Assembly: GCF_007858275.1 (NCBI RefSeq)
Contig: NZ_VFEV01000021.1
Location: forward strand, 50,334 to 114,333
Reading direction: 5' to 3'
DNA: 64,000 nucleotides
Origin: Pseudomonas proteolytica
GTDB taxonomy: Bacteria > Pseudomonadota > Gammaproteobacteria > Pseudomonadales > Pseudomonadaceae
This document shows, in pieces, positions 33,677 through 42,500 of this stretch. The translations under genes and the position numbers were made by a program. Within the stretch, counting starts at the first letter, position 1; each line of letters starts with the position of its first letter. Under the pieces are notes generated by a model. It worked only from the letters and a program-made list of their open reading frames with translations, searched no databases and was not told where the DNA came from.

Positions 33677-36379
33677 TCAAATGGTCAGTCGGAACCCTTC
33701 TGCCCCGGGCTCCTGGTTCACGCTCAATTGCGCGACGATAGCGTCCTGCAAGCGGCGGCACAGTTCCGGGTCGGACAGGGGGTGATTGTCGGCGTCGGTA
33801 ATAAAAAACACGTCTTCGACCCGCTCGCCCAGGGTGGCAATCTTGGCGTTTTGCAATGACAGGTCGAACTCCAGAAAGATCCCGCCGATCCGTGCCAGCA
33901 GGCCTGGCCGATCCGGTGCGCTGAGTTCCAGCACCGTTACCGGGCGCTGGGCGTCATTGTGGATGGTCACCTGGGGCGCAAAGGCAAAATGCTTGAGCTG
34001 GCGCGGCACCCGGCGCTGGATGATGGTCGGGTAGTCGTCAGGGTTGCGCAGGGCTTCGGTCAGGCCTTCGCGGATTTTTTTCACGCGCTCGGGGTTGTCG
34101 CCGATGGACTCGCCTTCGGTGTCGAGCACGATATAGGTGTCGAGGGTGAACTGGCTGCTGGAAGTAATGACCCGCGCGTCATGGATGTTCAGGTTGAGCT
34201 GGTCCATCGCGGCCACGGTCACGGCGAAGAAGTCGTGCTGGTCCGGGGCGTAGATAAAGATCTGCGTGCCGCCTTCGAATTCGCGCTGGGTCGTTTCCTT
34301 GATCAGCACCAGCGGGCCACCGTCAGCCGGCTGCTGGAGGATCGCGTCGGTGTGCCAGGCCACGTCGCCTGCGGTGTGGCGCAGGAAATAGTCATCACCC
34401 AATTGCGACCAGAGTTGCTCCACATCGTCCGGGTCGTTGCCGCCGCGCACCAGGATATCCAGGGCCGCGCTCTGGGTGCGGCGGATCTGCTCTTCGCGGT
34501 CCACCGGGTTTTCCAGGCCGCGGCGCAACGCGCGCTTGGTCTCGGTATAGAGCTGGCGCAACAGGCTGGCGCGCCACGAGTTCCAAAGGGTCGGATTGGT
34601 GGCGTTGATGTCGGAGACGGTCAGCACATAGAGGTAGTCGAGACGGGTTTCGTCGCCGACGGCCTGCGCGAAATCATGGATTACCTGTGGGTCGGACAAG
34701 TCCTTGCGCTGGGCGGTGGTGGACATGACCAGGTGGTTCTGTACCAGCCAGACAATCAGGCGGCTGTCCCACTGCGGCAACTGGTGGCGCTGGCAGAAGG
34801 CTTGCGCATCCACCGCGCCGATTTCCGAATGGTCGCCGTGTCGGCCCTTGCCGATATCGTGGTACAGGCCGGCCAGGTAGATCAGTTCAGGCTTGGGTAG
34901 CTTGGCCATCAGCTTACTGGCCAGCGGGAATTTCTCTGACACCTGGGTGTACTGCAGCTTACGCAGGTGCTTGATCAGGTTCAGGGTGTGGGCGTCGACC
35001 GTATAAATGTGGAACAGGTCGTGTTGCATCTGCCCGACGATAAAGCCGAACTCCGGCAGATAGCGCCCGAGGATGCCGTAGCGGTTCATGCGCCGCAGGT
35101 TGCGGTGGATGCCGATCTTGCACTTGAACAGTTCGATAAACAGGCTGGTATTGCGGATGTCGTTACGGAATTCGTCGTCGATCAGGTGGCGGTTTTCCCG
35201 CAGCAAGCGGATGGTATCGGCGCGCACGCCCTTGATTTCCGGTTGCTGGGCCATCAGCACGAAGATTTCCAGCATGGCAAAGGGGGTGCGCTTGAACACG
35301 TTGTCGTGGCGCGCCTCGATATAGCCGTCGTGCAGTTGGAAGCGCGCATTGATCGGTTGCTGTGGCGCTTCGTCTTCGGGGGCCAGGATCACTTCTTCAA
35401 AGTGCTGGATGATCAGGTCGCTGAGCTGGGCAATACTCATGACCACCCGGTAGTACTGCTGCATGAAGCTTTCGATGCTGGTCTTCGCGTCTTCGCCTTC
35501 AAAGCCCAACAAGGCGGCGATGGAGCGCTGGTGGTCAAACAGCAGGCGGTCTTCGGAGCGTCCGGCGAGCATGTGCAGGGCGTAGCGCACCTTCCACAAA
35601 AACTCCTGGGACGAGGCCAGCAGGGCGTTTTCGCTCTCTACCAAAAAGCCTTCGCCGGCCAGGGCCCGCAGGTTCAGGGTGCCGTACTGGCGCCGGGCCA
35701 CCCACAAGATGGTCTGGATGTCCCGCAGCCCGCCAGGCGAGCCCTTGACGTTGGGTTCCAGGTTGTATTCGGTGTCGTTGTACTTGTGGTGCCGGGCTTT
35801 CTGCTCGGCGCGCTTGGCGAGGAAGAACTCCTTGCTCGGCCACATATGCGCGGTGCTGGTGACTTCCAGCATGCGCTGGCGCAGGCGTTCGGGGCCGCAG
35901 ATGGTGCGGCTTTCCATCAGGTTGGTGACCACGGTGAGGTCGGCGCGGGCTTCTTCGGCGCATTCATCTACCGAACGCACGCTCTGACCGACTTCCAGGC
36001 CGATGTCCCACAACAGCGTCAGAAAACGCTCGATGGAATCACGAAAGATCTCGTGGTCGGCGCTGTCCAGCAGGATCAGCAGGTCGATATCGGAGTAGGG
36101 GTGCAGTTCGCCCCGGCCATAGCCGCCGACGGCCACCAGGGCGATATCGGCATCTTCGCTCCAGTCGAACTGCTCCCAGGCCTTTTGCAGGATGTTATCG
36201 ACGAACCAGGCGCGATCCTCGATCAGCCTGCGGATCTCCCGGCCGCTGCGAAAACGCCCGTCGAGCACCTCGCGGGCCTGGCGGATGGCCTTCTTGAAGG
36301 CGGCAATCGGGCTTGCCTTCAGCGCCAGTTCCGCCTGGAACTGGCCACGGTCGAAGAGTTCGGGATCCACCTGGGGCAT
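33677..36379 (-). CDS. glnD: Bifunctional uridylyltransferase/uridylyl-removing enzyme GlnD
   Basis: 900-residue nitrogen sensor that adds or removes UMP on PII (GlnB/GlnK) according to glutamine. The nucleotidyltransferase site is GGYGRGELHPYSDID, with Gly85-Gly86 and the Asp97/Asp99 metal pair. The HD hydrolase domain shows LAGLYHDIGKGRHGDHSE about residues 505-525. Two C-terminal ACT domains (from about 700) bind glutamine. Length matches GlnD. It is followed on the same strand by dapC and preceded by map, in the standard pseudomonad order. Confidence 0.97.
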   Translation of the reverse strand: MPQVDPELFDRGQFQAELALKASPIAAFKKAIRQAREVLDGRFRSGREIRRLIEDRAWFVDNILQKAWEQFDWSEDADIALVAVGGYGRGELHPYSDIDLLILLDSADHEIFRDSIERFLTLLWDIGLEVGQSVRSVDECAEEARADLTVVTNLMESRTICGPERLRQRMLEVTSTAHMWPSKEFFLAKRAEQKARHHKYNDTEYNLEPNVKGSPGGLRDIQTILWVARRQYGTLNLRALAGEGFLVESENALLASSQEFLWKVRYALHMLAGRSEDRLLFDHQRSIAALLGFEGEDAKTSIESFMQQYYRVVMSIAQLSDLIIQHFEEVILAPEDEAPQQPINARFQLHDGYIEARHDNVFKRTPFAMLEIFVLMAQQPEIKGVRADTIRLLRENRHLIDDEFRNDIRNTSLFIELFKCKIGIHRNLRRMNRYGILGRYLPEFGFIVGQMQHDLFHIYTVDAHTLNLIKHLRKLQYTQVSEKFPLASKLMAKLPKPELIYLAGLYHDIGKGRHGDHSEIGAVDAQAFCQRHQLPQWDSRLIVWLVQNHLVMSTTAQRKDLSDPQVIHDFAQAVGDETRLDYLYVLTVSDINATNPTLWNSWRASLLRQLYTETKRALRRGLENPVDREEQIRRTQSAALDILVRGGNDPDDVEQLWSQLGDDYFLRHTAGDVAWHTDAILQQPADGGPLVLIKETTQREFEGGTQIFIYAPDQHDFFAVTVAAMDQLNLNIHDARVITSSSQFTLDTYIVLDTEGESIGDNPERVKKIREGLTEALRNPDDYPTIIQRRVPRQLKHFAFAPQVTIHNDAQRPVTVLELSAPDRPGLLARIGGIFLEFDLSLQNAKIATLGERVEDVFFITDADNHPLSDPELCRRLQDAIVAQLSVNQEPGAEGFRLTI

Positions 36380-36447
36380 CGATCGGCTTTCCTTTCTATC
36401 TATGTGTAGGTCGCAACGTTGCTAATCCGGAAAGCCCGCTGCAAACA

Positions 36448-37230
36448 TCAGGCCGAAACGCGGGGGATCGTGTCGTCGGCGCGCAGGGTGAAGATCTCAT
36501 AGCCGGTGTCGGTGACCAGCAGGGTGTGTTCCCACTGTGCCGAGAGCTTGCGGTCCTTGGTGATGGCGGTCCAGCCGTCGCCCAGTACCTTGGTGTCGGC
36601 CTTGCCCTGGTTGATCATCGGCTCGATGGTGAAGGTCATGCCTGCCTTGAGCTCCATACCGGTGCCGGCACGGCCGTAGTGCAGGATCTGTGGCTCTTCG
36701 TGGAACACTTTGCCGATGCCGTGGCCGCAGAATTCGCGGACCACCGAAAACCCGTTCTTTTCAGCGTGCTTCTGGATCACTTCGCCGATGTCACCCAGGC
36801 GGCAGCCCGGCTTGACCAGTTCAATGGCCTTGTACATGCATTCCTGGGTGACCTGGGACAGGCGCTCGGCCCAGACCGGGACGTTGCCGACGTGGAACAT
36901 ACGGCTGGTGTCGCCGTGGTAGCCGTCCTTGATCACGGTGACGTCGATGTTCAGGGTGTCACCGTCTTTGAGCGGCTTGTCGCCCGGGATGCCGTGGCAG
37001 ACCACGTGGTTGATCGAGGTGCAGATCGACTTGGGGAAGCCTTTGTAGTTCAGCGGCGCGGGGATGGCTTTCTGCACGTCGACAATATAGTCATGGCAGA
37101 TGCGGTCCAGGGCTTCAGTGGTCACGCCGGGCTTGACGTGTTCGGCAATCATTTCCAGCACGTCTGCAGCCAGTTTGCCGGCAACGCGCATGCCTGCGAT
37201 ATCTTCGGCGGTTTTCAGGGTAACGGTCAT
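36448..37230 (-). CDS. map: Type I methionine aminopeptidase
   Basis: 260-residue metalloprotease that removes the initiator methionine. The substrate-pocket His is in CTSINHVVCHGIP, metal ligands in DGDTLNIDVTVIKDGYHGDTS, and later in GHGIGKVFHEEPQ and FTIEPMINQG. It is divergent from rpsB, the usual arrangement. The start at 37230 (MTVTLKTAEDIAGMRV) gives the normal type Ia length. Confidence 0.97.
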   Translation of the reverse strand: MTVTLKTAEDIAGMRVAGKLAADVLEMIAEHVKPGVTTEALDRICHDYIVDVQKAIPAPLNYKGFPKSICTSINHVVCHGIPGDKPLKDGDTLNIDVTVIKDGYHGDTSRMFHVGNVPVWAERLSQVTQECMYKAIELVKPGCRLGDIGEVIQKHAEKNGFSVVREFCGHGIGKVFHEEPQILHYGRAGTGMELKAGMTFTIEPMINQGKADTKVLGDGWTAITKDRKLSAQWEHTLLVTDTGYEIFTLRADDTIPRVSA

Positions 37231-37616
37231 ACAGGCTCTCTCTAGCGCGACGCGCTGAAATCAATACGGTTTACGGGCGTGCGACAAAAAGGTGCAGCGT
37301 TCGCACAAGCCCAAAAAACGCGATTCTAACAGACGCAAGGTATAAACCATGAGTGTCTGGCTATCGCTTCTCTCTATAAGGTGCGGGTATTTTCACCCGA
37401 TTCAATGGCTTGGGTGGCAGTGACGGCAAGCAAATGCGATTGCGGGTTTCGTTTTTGTCGTTGCTGTGGTATAAAATGCGCCGCTTTCCGGGGATACCCC
37501 GCAAAGCTTAAATCCACACACGTGTCGACACGATGACCTGGGTGCCGGAGGCCTTGAAGCCGCTGGTTGGTCATTGGGATACGTGGAGGCCAAACCCGAC
37601 TTATTAAGGAACTATC
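37231..37616 (+). promoter_or_regulatory. map-rpsB intergenic region with rpsB promoter and long leader
   Basis: 386 bp without a credible gene; a 24-codon frame at 37349 has no support. An extended -10 (TGG-TATAAA, core 37470-37475) lies about 145 bases before rpsB. The -35 is weak. The leader then has a GGGGATACCCC hairpin near 37490 and further short stems before the rpsB ribosome-binding site (AAGGA). A long leader fits S2 autoregulation known in other gammaproteobacteria, but the binding site here is not proven. Confidence 0.5.
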
Positions 37617-38357
37617 ATGTCCCAAGTCAACATGCGCGATATGCTGAAGGCCGGTGTGCACTTCGGTCACCAGACCCGTTACTGGAACCCGAAAATGGGT
37701 AAATACATTTTCGGCGCGCGTAACAAGATCCACATTATCAACCTTGAAAAAACCCTGCCAATGTTCAACGAAGCTCTGACTTTCGTAGAGCGCCTGGCCC
37801 AGGGCAAAAACAAGATTCTGTTCGTCGGCACCAAGCGTTCCGCTGGCAAGATCGTTGCTGAAGAAGCAGCACGTTGCGGTTCGCCGTACGTCGATCACCG
37901 CTGGTTGGGCGGCATGCTGACCAACTTCAAAACCATCCGTGCTTCCATCAAGCGTCTGCGTGACCTTGAAGTGCAAGCCGAAGACGGTACTTTCGCCAAG
38001 CTGACCAAGAAAGAAGCGCTGATGCGCTCCCGTGACCTGGAAAAGCTCGATCGTTCCCTGGGTGGTATCAAGGACATGGGCGGTCTGCCTGACGCACTGT
38101 TCGTTATCGACGTTGATCACGAGCGCATCGCGATCACCGAAGCCAACAAGCTGGGCATCCCGGTTATCGGCGTAGTCGATACCAACAGCAGCCCGGAAGG
38201 CGTTGACTACATCATCCCAGGCAACGATGACGCAATCCGCGCTATCCAGCTGTACATGGGTTCGATGGCTGACGCTGTAATCCGTGGCCGCAACAATGTT
38301 GGCGGCGGCACCGTAGAGTTCGCTGCTGAAGAAGCACCGGTCGCTGCAGCTGAGTAA
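37617..38357 (+). CDS. rpsB: 30S ribosomal protein S2
   Basis: 246 residues. It begins MSQVNMRDMLKAGVHFGHQT, the universal S2 start, and contains NPKMGKYIFGARN and the ribosomal S2 signatures ending in DNNVGGGTVEF-like sequence. S2 sits on the back of the 30S and needs S1 for assembly. Codons are strongly biased, as in highly expressed genes. tsf follows after a terminator-like hairpin, as in the classical rpsB-tsf operon. Confidence 0.98.
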   Translation: MSQVNMRDMLKAGVHFGHQTRYWNPKMGKYIFGARNKIHIINLEKTLPMFNEALTFVERLAQGKNKILFVGTKRSAGKIVAEEAARCGSPYVDHRWLGGMLTNFKTIRASIKRLRDLEVQAEDGTFAKLTKKEALMRSRDLEKLDRSLGGIKDMGGLPDALFVIDVDHERIAITEANKLGIPVIGVVDTNSSPEGVDYIIPGNDDAIRAIQLYMGSMADAVIRGRNNVGGGTVEFAAEEAPVAAAE

Positions 38358-38385
38358 TTGACGCCCTGGCGTTGACTCAGTAAGC

Positions 38386-38410
38386 AAAAAGGGGGCTTGG
38401 CCCCCTTTTT
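38386..38410 (+). terminator. Terminator/attenuator between rpsB and tsf
   Basis: AAAAAGGGGG (38386-38395) and CCCCCTTTTT (38401-38410) form a 10-bp stem with a 5-base loop and a T run. It should cut tsf transcription relative to rpsB, giving the two proteins different levels from one operon. Confidence 0.85.
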
Positions 38411-38548
38411 GCCACCTCGAAAACCATTTGTGAGCGGCACAGCTACAGCATCTGTAACGTGCAGCGGTTAACAAGGGTGGTTCGGGAAGAATTGATCGCC
38501 CGTTTGATCGGGTGGAATGGTTGAAAACCTATCCAAGAGGATTTTGAA

Positions 38549-39412
38549 ATGGCAGAGATTACTGCAGCGTTGGTTAAAGAACTGCGTGAGCGTACCGGCG
38601 AAGGCATGATGGATTGCAAAAAGGCCTTGACCAAGGCCGGCGGCGACATCGAAAAAGCCATCGACGACATGCGTGCTTCGGGCGCGATCAAGGCTGCCAA
38701 GAAAGCAGGCAACGTAGCTGCTGAAGGCGCTATCGCTTTGAAAGAAGACGGCAAGTCCGCCGTTCTGCTGGAAGTGAACTCGCAGACCGACTTCCTGGCT
38801 CTGCAGGACGACTTCAAGGCATTTGTTGCTGCTAGCGTTGAAAAAGCGTTCGCCGACAAACTGACTGACGTCGCTCCGCTGATCGCCGCTCAAGAAGCCG
38901 ATCGCCTGGTACTGGTCGGCAAGGTTGGCGAAAACGTCAACATCCGTCGCCTGGTACGTGTTGAAGGTGATGTTGTTGGTGGTTACCTGCACGGTAACAA
39001 GATCGGTGTTGCAGTTGTCCTCAAGGGCGGCAACGTTGAGCTGGCCAAAGACATCGCTATGCACGTAGCGGCCAGCAACCCTGAGTTCCTGCTGCCTTCG
39101 GAAGTTTCTGCCGAAGCGATCGAGCGTGAAAAGGCTGTGTTCCTGCAGCTGAACGAAGAAAAAATCAAAGGCAAGCCAGAAAACATTGTTGAGAACATGG
39201 TCAAAGGCCGTATCAGCAAGTTCCTGGCCGAAGCAAGCCTGGTTGAGCAGGCGTTCGTCAAGAACCCTGAAATCAAGGTTGGCGAACTGGCCAAGAAAGC
39301 CGGTGCTGAAATCGTTTCCTTCACCTACTTCAAAGTAGGCGACGGTATCGAGAAGCCGGTCGACAACTTCGCTGAAGAAGTTGCTGCCCAGCTGGCTGCC
39401 GCCAAGCAATAA
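38549..39412 (+). CDS. tsf: Elongation factor Ts
   Basis: 287-residue nucleotide-exchange factor for EF-Tu. The N-terminal UBA-like domain has LVKELRERTGEGMMDCKKAL, and the core motif TDFLAL is intact (SQTDFLALQDDF). Codon use is highly biased, like rpsB. AGAGGA lies upstream of the ATG. It is followed by its own terminator. Confidence 0.98.
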   Translation: MAEITAALVKELRERTGEGMMDCKKALTKAGGDIEKAIDDMRASGAIKAAKKAGNVAAEGAIALKEDGKSAVLLEVNSQTDFLALQDDFKAFVAASVEKAFADKLTDVAPLIAAQEADRLVLVGKVGENVNIRRLVRVEGDVVGGYLHGNKIGVAVVLKGGNVELAKDIAMHVAASNPEFLLPSEVSAEAIEREKAVFLQLNEEKIKGKPENIVENMVKGRISKFLAEASLVEQAFVKNPEIKVGELAKKAGAEIVSFTYFKVGDGIEKPVDNFAEEVAAQLAAAKQ

Positions 39413-39434
39413 GACAGTTTTCAACTGTCGCCCA

Positions 39435-39469
39435 AGAGAGGCTGCCCGCTCACGCGCGCAGCCTCTTTT
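39435..39469 (+). terminator. Terminator after tsf
   Basis: AGAGGCTGC (39437-39445) pairs with GCAGCCTCT (39458-39466), followed by TTT. Beyond it about 150 bp precede pyrH with no gene. Confidence 0.85.
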
Positions 39470-39623
39470 CAAATGGGATGCTCAATTTTATTTGGCTTCC
39501 CTTTGGAACTGGCTTACAAAGCCGTGTTCCGATGGCGCTGTGACAGCGTCCAGCTAGAGTGAACGCAAGCCGTAAACGGCTCGCCAAGAATTTTTTAAAA
39601 ATACGCCGCAGGAGAGATTCGCA

Positions 39624-40367
39624 ATGGCTCAGCAGGGCAGTGGTTATCAGGCTCGCTATAAACGCATTCTACTCAAGCTTAGCGGCGAGGCCCTGATGGG
39701 CTCGGAAGAGTTCGGGATCGATCCCAAAGTGCTTGACCGCATGGCATTGGAAGTCGGCCAACTGGTCGGCATCGGTGTCCAGGTCGGCCTGGTGATTGGT
39801 GGTGGCAACCTGTTCCGTGGTGCAGCGCTCAGTGCGGCTGGCATGGATCGGGTCACAGGCGACCACATGGGCATGCTGGCCACTGTGATGAACGCCCTGG
39901 CCATGCGTGATGCCCTGGAGCGTGCCAATATCTCGGCCATTGTGATGTCGGCCATCTCGATGGTTGGTGTGACCGATCATTACGACCGTCGCAAAGCCAT
40001 GCGTCACCTGAACGCCAAAGAGGTGGTGATCTTTGCCGCCGGTACCGGCAACCCGTTCTTCACCACCGACTCGGCGGCCTGCCTGCGCGCCATCGAAATC
40101 GATGCTGACGTGGTGCTCAAGGCCACCAAGGTTGACGGTGTCTACACTGCCGACCCATTCAAAGACCCGCATGCCGAGAAGTTCGATCATCTGACTTATG
40201 ATGAAGTACTGGATCGCAAGCTGGGTGTTATGGATCTGACGGCAATCTGCCTGTGCCGCGACCACAAGATGCCGCTGCGCGTATTTAACATGAACAAGCC
40301 CGGCGCCCTGCTGAATATCGTACACGGCGGCGCAGAAGGGACTCTGATCGAGGAAGGCCAACAATGA
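39624..40367 (+). CDS. pyrH: UMP kinase
   Basis: 247-residue amino-acid-kinase-fold enzyme phosphorylating UMP to UDP, allosterically inhibited by UTP and activated by GTP. Motifs: LLKLSGEALMG near the N-terminus, GLVIGGGNLFRG, and AAGTGNPFFTTDS. GGAG lies before the ATG. The stop overlaps the frr start by 4 bases (ATGA), so the two are coupled. Confidence 0.98.
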   Translation: MAQQGSGYQARYKRILLKLSGEALMGSEEFGIDPKVLDRMALEVGQLVGIGVQVGLVIGGGNLFRGAALSAAGMDRVTGDHMGMLATVMNALAMRDALERANISAIVMSAISMVGVTDHYDRRKAMRHLNAKEVVIFAAGTGNPFFTTDSAACLRAIEIDADVVLKATKVDGVYTADPFKDPHAEKFDHLTYDEVLDRKLGVMDLTAICLCRDHKMPLRVFNMNKPGALLNIVHGGAEGTLIEEGQQ

Positions 40368-40921
40368 TCAACGAAATCAAGAAAGACGCCCAAGCGCGTA
40401 TGCACAAATCCCTGGAGTCTCTGAGCCATGCATTCGGCCAGATTCGTACCGGCAAGGCCCACCCAAGCATCCTGGGTAGCGTGATGGTGCCTTACTACGG
40501 TTCCGACACTCCGCTGAGCGGCGTGGCCAACGTGACCGTGAAAGACTCGCGCACCCTGCAGGTCGTGGCGTTCGAGCGCAATATGCTCGCTGCCGTCGAC
40601 AAGGCCATCCAGAGCGCCGGCCTGAACCTCAACCCGACCAACCTGGGCGAGCTGCTGCTGATCTCCATGCCTGCGCTGACCGAAGAAACCCGTAAGGGCT
40701 TCACCAAGCAGGCGCGTAGCGCTGCGGAAGATGCTCGTGTTGCCGTGCGTAACATTCGCCGTGACGCCTTGGGTGACCTGAAAAAACTGGTCAAGGACAA
40801 GGAAATCAGCGAAGACGAAGAGCGTCGTGCAATCGCTGATATCGATAAGCTGACCAAGGAATCCGAGGCCCTGATCACCAAGGCCACGGAAGAGAAAGAA
40901 AAGGACCTGATGGCCGTATAA
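40364..40921 (+). CDS. frr: Ribosome recycling factor
   Basis: 185-residue tRNA-mimic that with EF-G splits post-termination ribosomes. It has the RRF pattern: HAFGQIRTGKAHPSIL, YYGSDTPLSGVANV, and the long helix RNIRRDALGDLKKLVKDKE. The start overlaps pyrH. uppS begins 18 bases downstream. Confidence 0.98.
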   Translation: MINEIKKDAQARMHKSLESLSHAFGQIRTGKAHPSILGSVMVPYYGSDTPLSGVANVTVKDSRTLQVVAFERNMLAAVDKAIQSAGLNLNPTNLGELLLISMPALTEETRKGFTKQARSAAEDARVAVRNIRRDALGDLKKLVKDKEISEDEERRAIADIDKLTKESEALITKATEEKEKDLMAV

Positions 40922-40938
40922 GGGGTCAGGACGCTTTC

Positions 40939-41694
40939 ATGGAAAAGACCAAGCAGACTGTGCCCTCCGTGGTGCCGCGCCATGTCGCGATCATCATGGA
41001 TGGGAATAATCGCTGGGCGAAAAAACGCTTTATGCCGGGTGTCGCCGGGCATAAAGCGGGTGTCGATGCGGTACGGGCCGTGATCGAGGTGTGTGCCGAG
41101 GCCAAGGTCGAGGTATTGACCTTGTTTGCCTTCTCCAGTGAAAACTGGCAACGGCCGGCCGACGAAGTCAGCGCCTTGATGGACCTGTTCTTCAAGGCCT
41201 TGCGTCGCGAGGCCAAGCGTCTCAACGACAACAACATCAGCCTGCGTATCATCGGCGACCGCTCGCGGTTCCATCCGGAACTGCAGGCGGCCATGCGTGA
41301 AGCCGAGGCGATCACCGCCGGTAGCAATCGCTTTGTCCTGCAAATCGCTGCCAATTACGGCGGGCAATGGGATATCGCCCAGGCCGCACAGCGTCTGGCG
41401 CGTGAAGTGCAGGCCGGCCATCTGCGACCGGAAGACATCACGCCCGAGTTGTTGCAAACCTGCCTGGTGACGGGTGACCTGCCGTTACCGGATCTATGCA
41501 TCCGTACCGGGGGTGAACACCGCATCAGCAATTTCCTGTTGTGGCAGTTGGCCTATACCGAGCTGTACTTCTCCGACCTGTTCTGGCCGGACTTCAAACA
41601 CGATGCCATGCGTAATGCACTGGCCGATTTCGCTTCCCGTCAGCGTCGCTTCGGTAAAACGAGCGAGCAGATCGAAGCTGGAGCCCGGGTTTAA
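40939..41694 (+). CDS. uppS: Isoprenyl (undecaprenyl diphosphate) synthase
   Basis: 251-residue cis-prenyltransferase that builds the C55 lipid carrier for peptidoglycan and O-antigen. The catalytic Asp21 lies in IMDGNNRWAKKR; FAFSSENWQRP and LCIRTGGEHRISNFLLWQ are further substrate motifs. Its stop overlaps the cdsA start by one base (TAATG). Confidence 0.97.
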   Translation: MEKTKQTVPSVVPRHVAIIMDGNNRWAKKRFMPGVAGHKAGVDAVRAVIEVCAEAKVEVLTLFAFSSENWQRPADEVSALMDLFFKALRREAKRLNDNNISLRIIGDRSRFHPELQAAMREAEAITAGSNRFVLQIAANYGGQWDIAQAAQRLAREVQAGHLRPEDITPELLQTCLVTGDLPLPDLCIRTGGEHRISNFLLWQLAYTELYFSDLFWPDFKHDAMRNALADFASRQRRFGKTSEQIEAGARV

Positions 41695-42500
41695 TGCTTA
41701 AACAACGAATCATCACGGCACTGATCCTGCTGCCGATCGCCCTGTGCGGGTTTTTCCTGCTTGAAGGCGCAGGCTTTGCGCTGTTCATTGGCCTGGTCGT
41801 GACCCTGGGCGCCTGGGAATGGGCGCGCCTGGCAGGGTTTGCCGAGCAGTTGCCGCGGGTGGTGTATGCCGCCGTGGTCGCGTTGCTGCTGTTCCTGATG
41901 TACATCCTGCCGGATGTTGCACCCTGGGTACTCGGGGCGGCGGTACTGTGGTGGGCGTTGGCAACATTCCTTGTATTGACCTACCCGCGCACCAGTGGCA
42001 AGTGGTCCAGTGTCGCCTGCAAGCTGGTGATCGGCCTGCTGATCCTGCTGCCAGCCTGGCAGGGCCTGGTCTATATCAAGCATATGGCCTTGGGCAACTG
42101 GTTGATCATGGCGGTGATGGTGCTGGTCTGGGGCGCGGATATCGGTGCGTATTTCTCCGGCCGTGCCTTTGGCAAGCGCAAGCTGGCCCCGGCGGTCAGT
42201 CCCGGCAAGAGCTGGGAAGGGGTGTACGGCGGGCTGGCGTTGACGTTGTTGATTACCTTGGTGGTCGGCGTTGTGCGCGAGTGGGAAACCAAGCAAATCC
42301 TCGTGGCCCTGATCGGCGCGGCAGTGGTGGTGCTGATCTCGGTGGTCGGCGACCTGACCGAAAGCATGTTCAAGCGCCAGGCTGGCATCAAGGACAGCAG
42401 TAACCTGCTGCCGGGCCATGGCGGCGTGCTGGACCGCATTGACAGCCTGACGGCGGCGATCCCGGTATTTGCCGTGCTGTTGTGGATGGCTGCTTCGTGA
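41694..42500 (+). CDS. cdsA: Phosphatidate cytidylyltransferase
   Basis: 268-residue inner-membrane enzyme making CDP-diacylglycerol, the branch point to all phospholipids. About seven or eight hydrophobic helices span the protein; the family signature lies near the C-terminus (SMFKRQAGIKDSSNLLPGHG). It overlaps uppS by one base and dxr by a few bases. Confidence 0.96.
   Translation: MLKQRIITALILLPIALCGFFLLEGAGFALFIGLVVTLGAWEWARLAGFAEQLPRVVYAAVVALLLFLMYILPDVAPWVLGAAVLWWALATFLVLTYPRTSGKWSSVACKLVIGLLILLPAWQGLVYIKHMALGNWLIMAVMVLVWGADIGAYFSGRAFGKRKLAPAVSPGKSWEGVYGGLALTLLITLVVGVVREWETKQILVALIGAAVVVLISVVGDLTESMFKRQAGIKDSSNLLPGHGGVLDRIDSLTAAIPVFAVLLWMAAS

Noticed and set aside
34967..36409. 480-codon open frame opposite glnD
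   Set aside because: Shadow of glnD; low-complexity Ala/Val/Gln-rich translation.
37349..37423. 24-codon frame in the map-rpsB gap
   Set aside because: No ribosome-binding site and no recognisable content; lies in the region upstream of rpsB.
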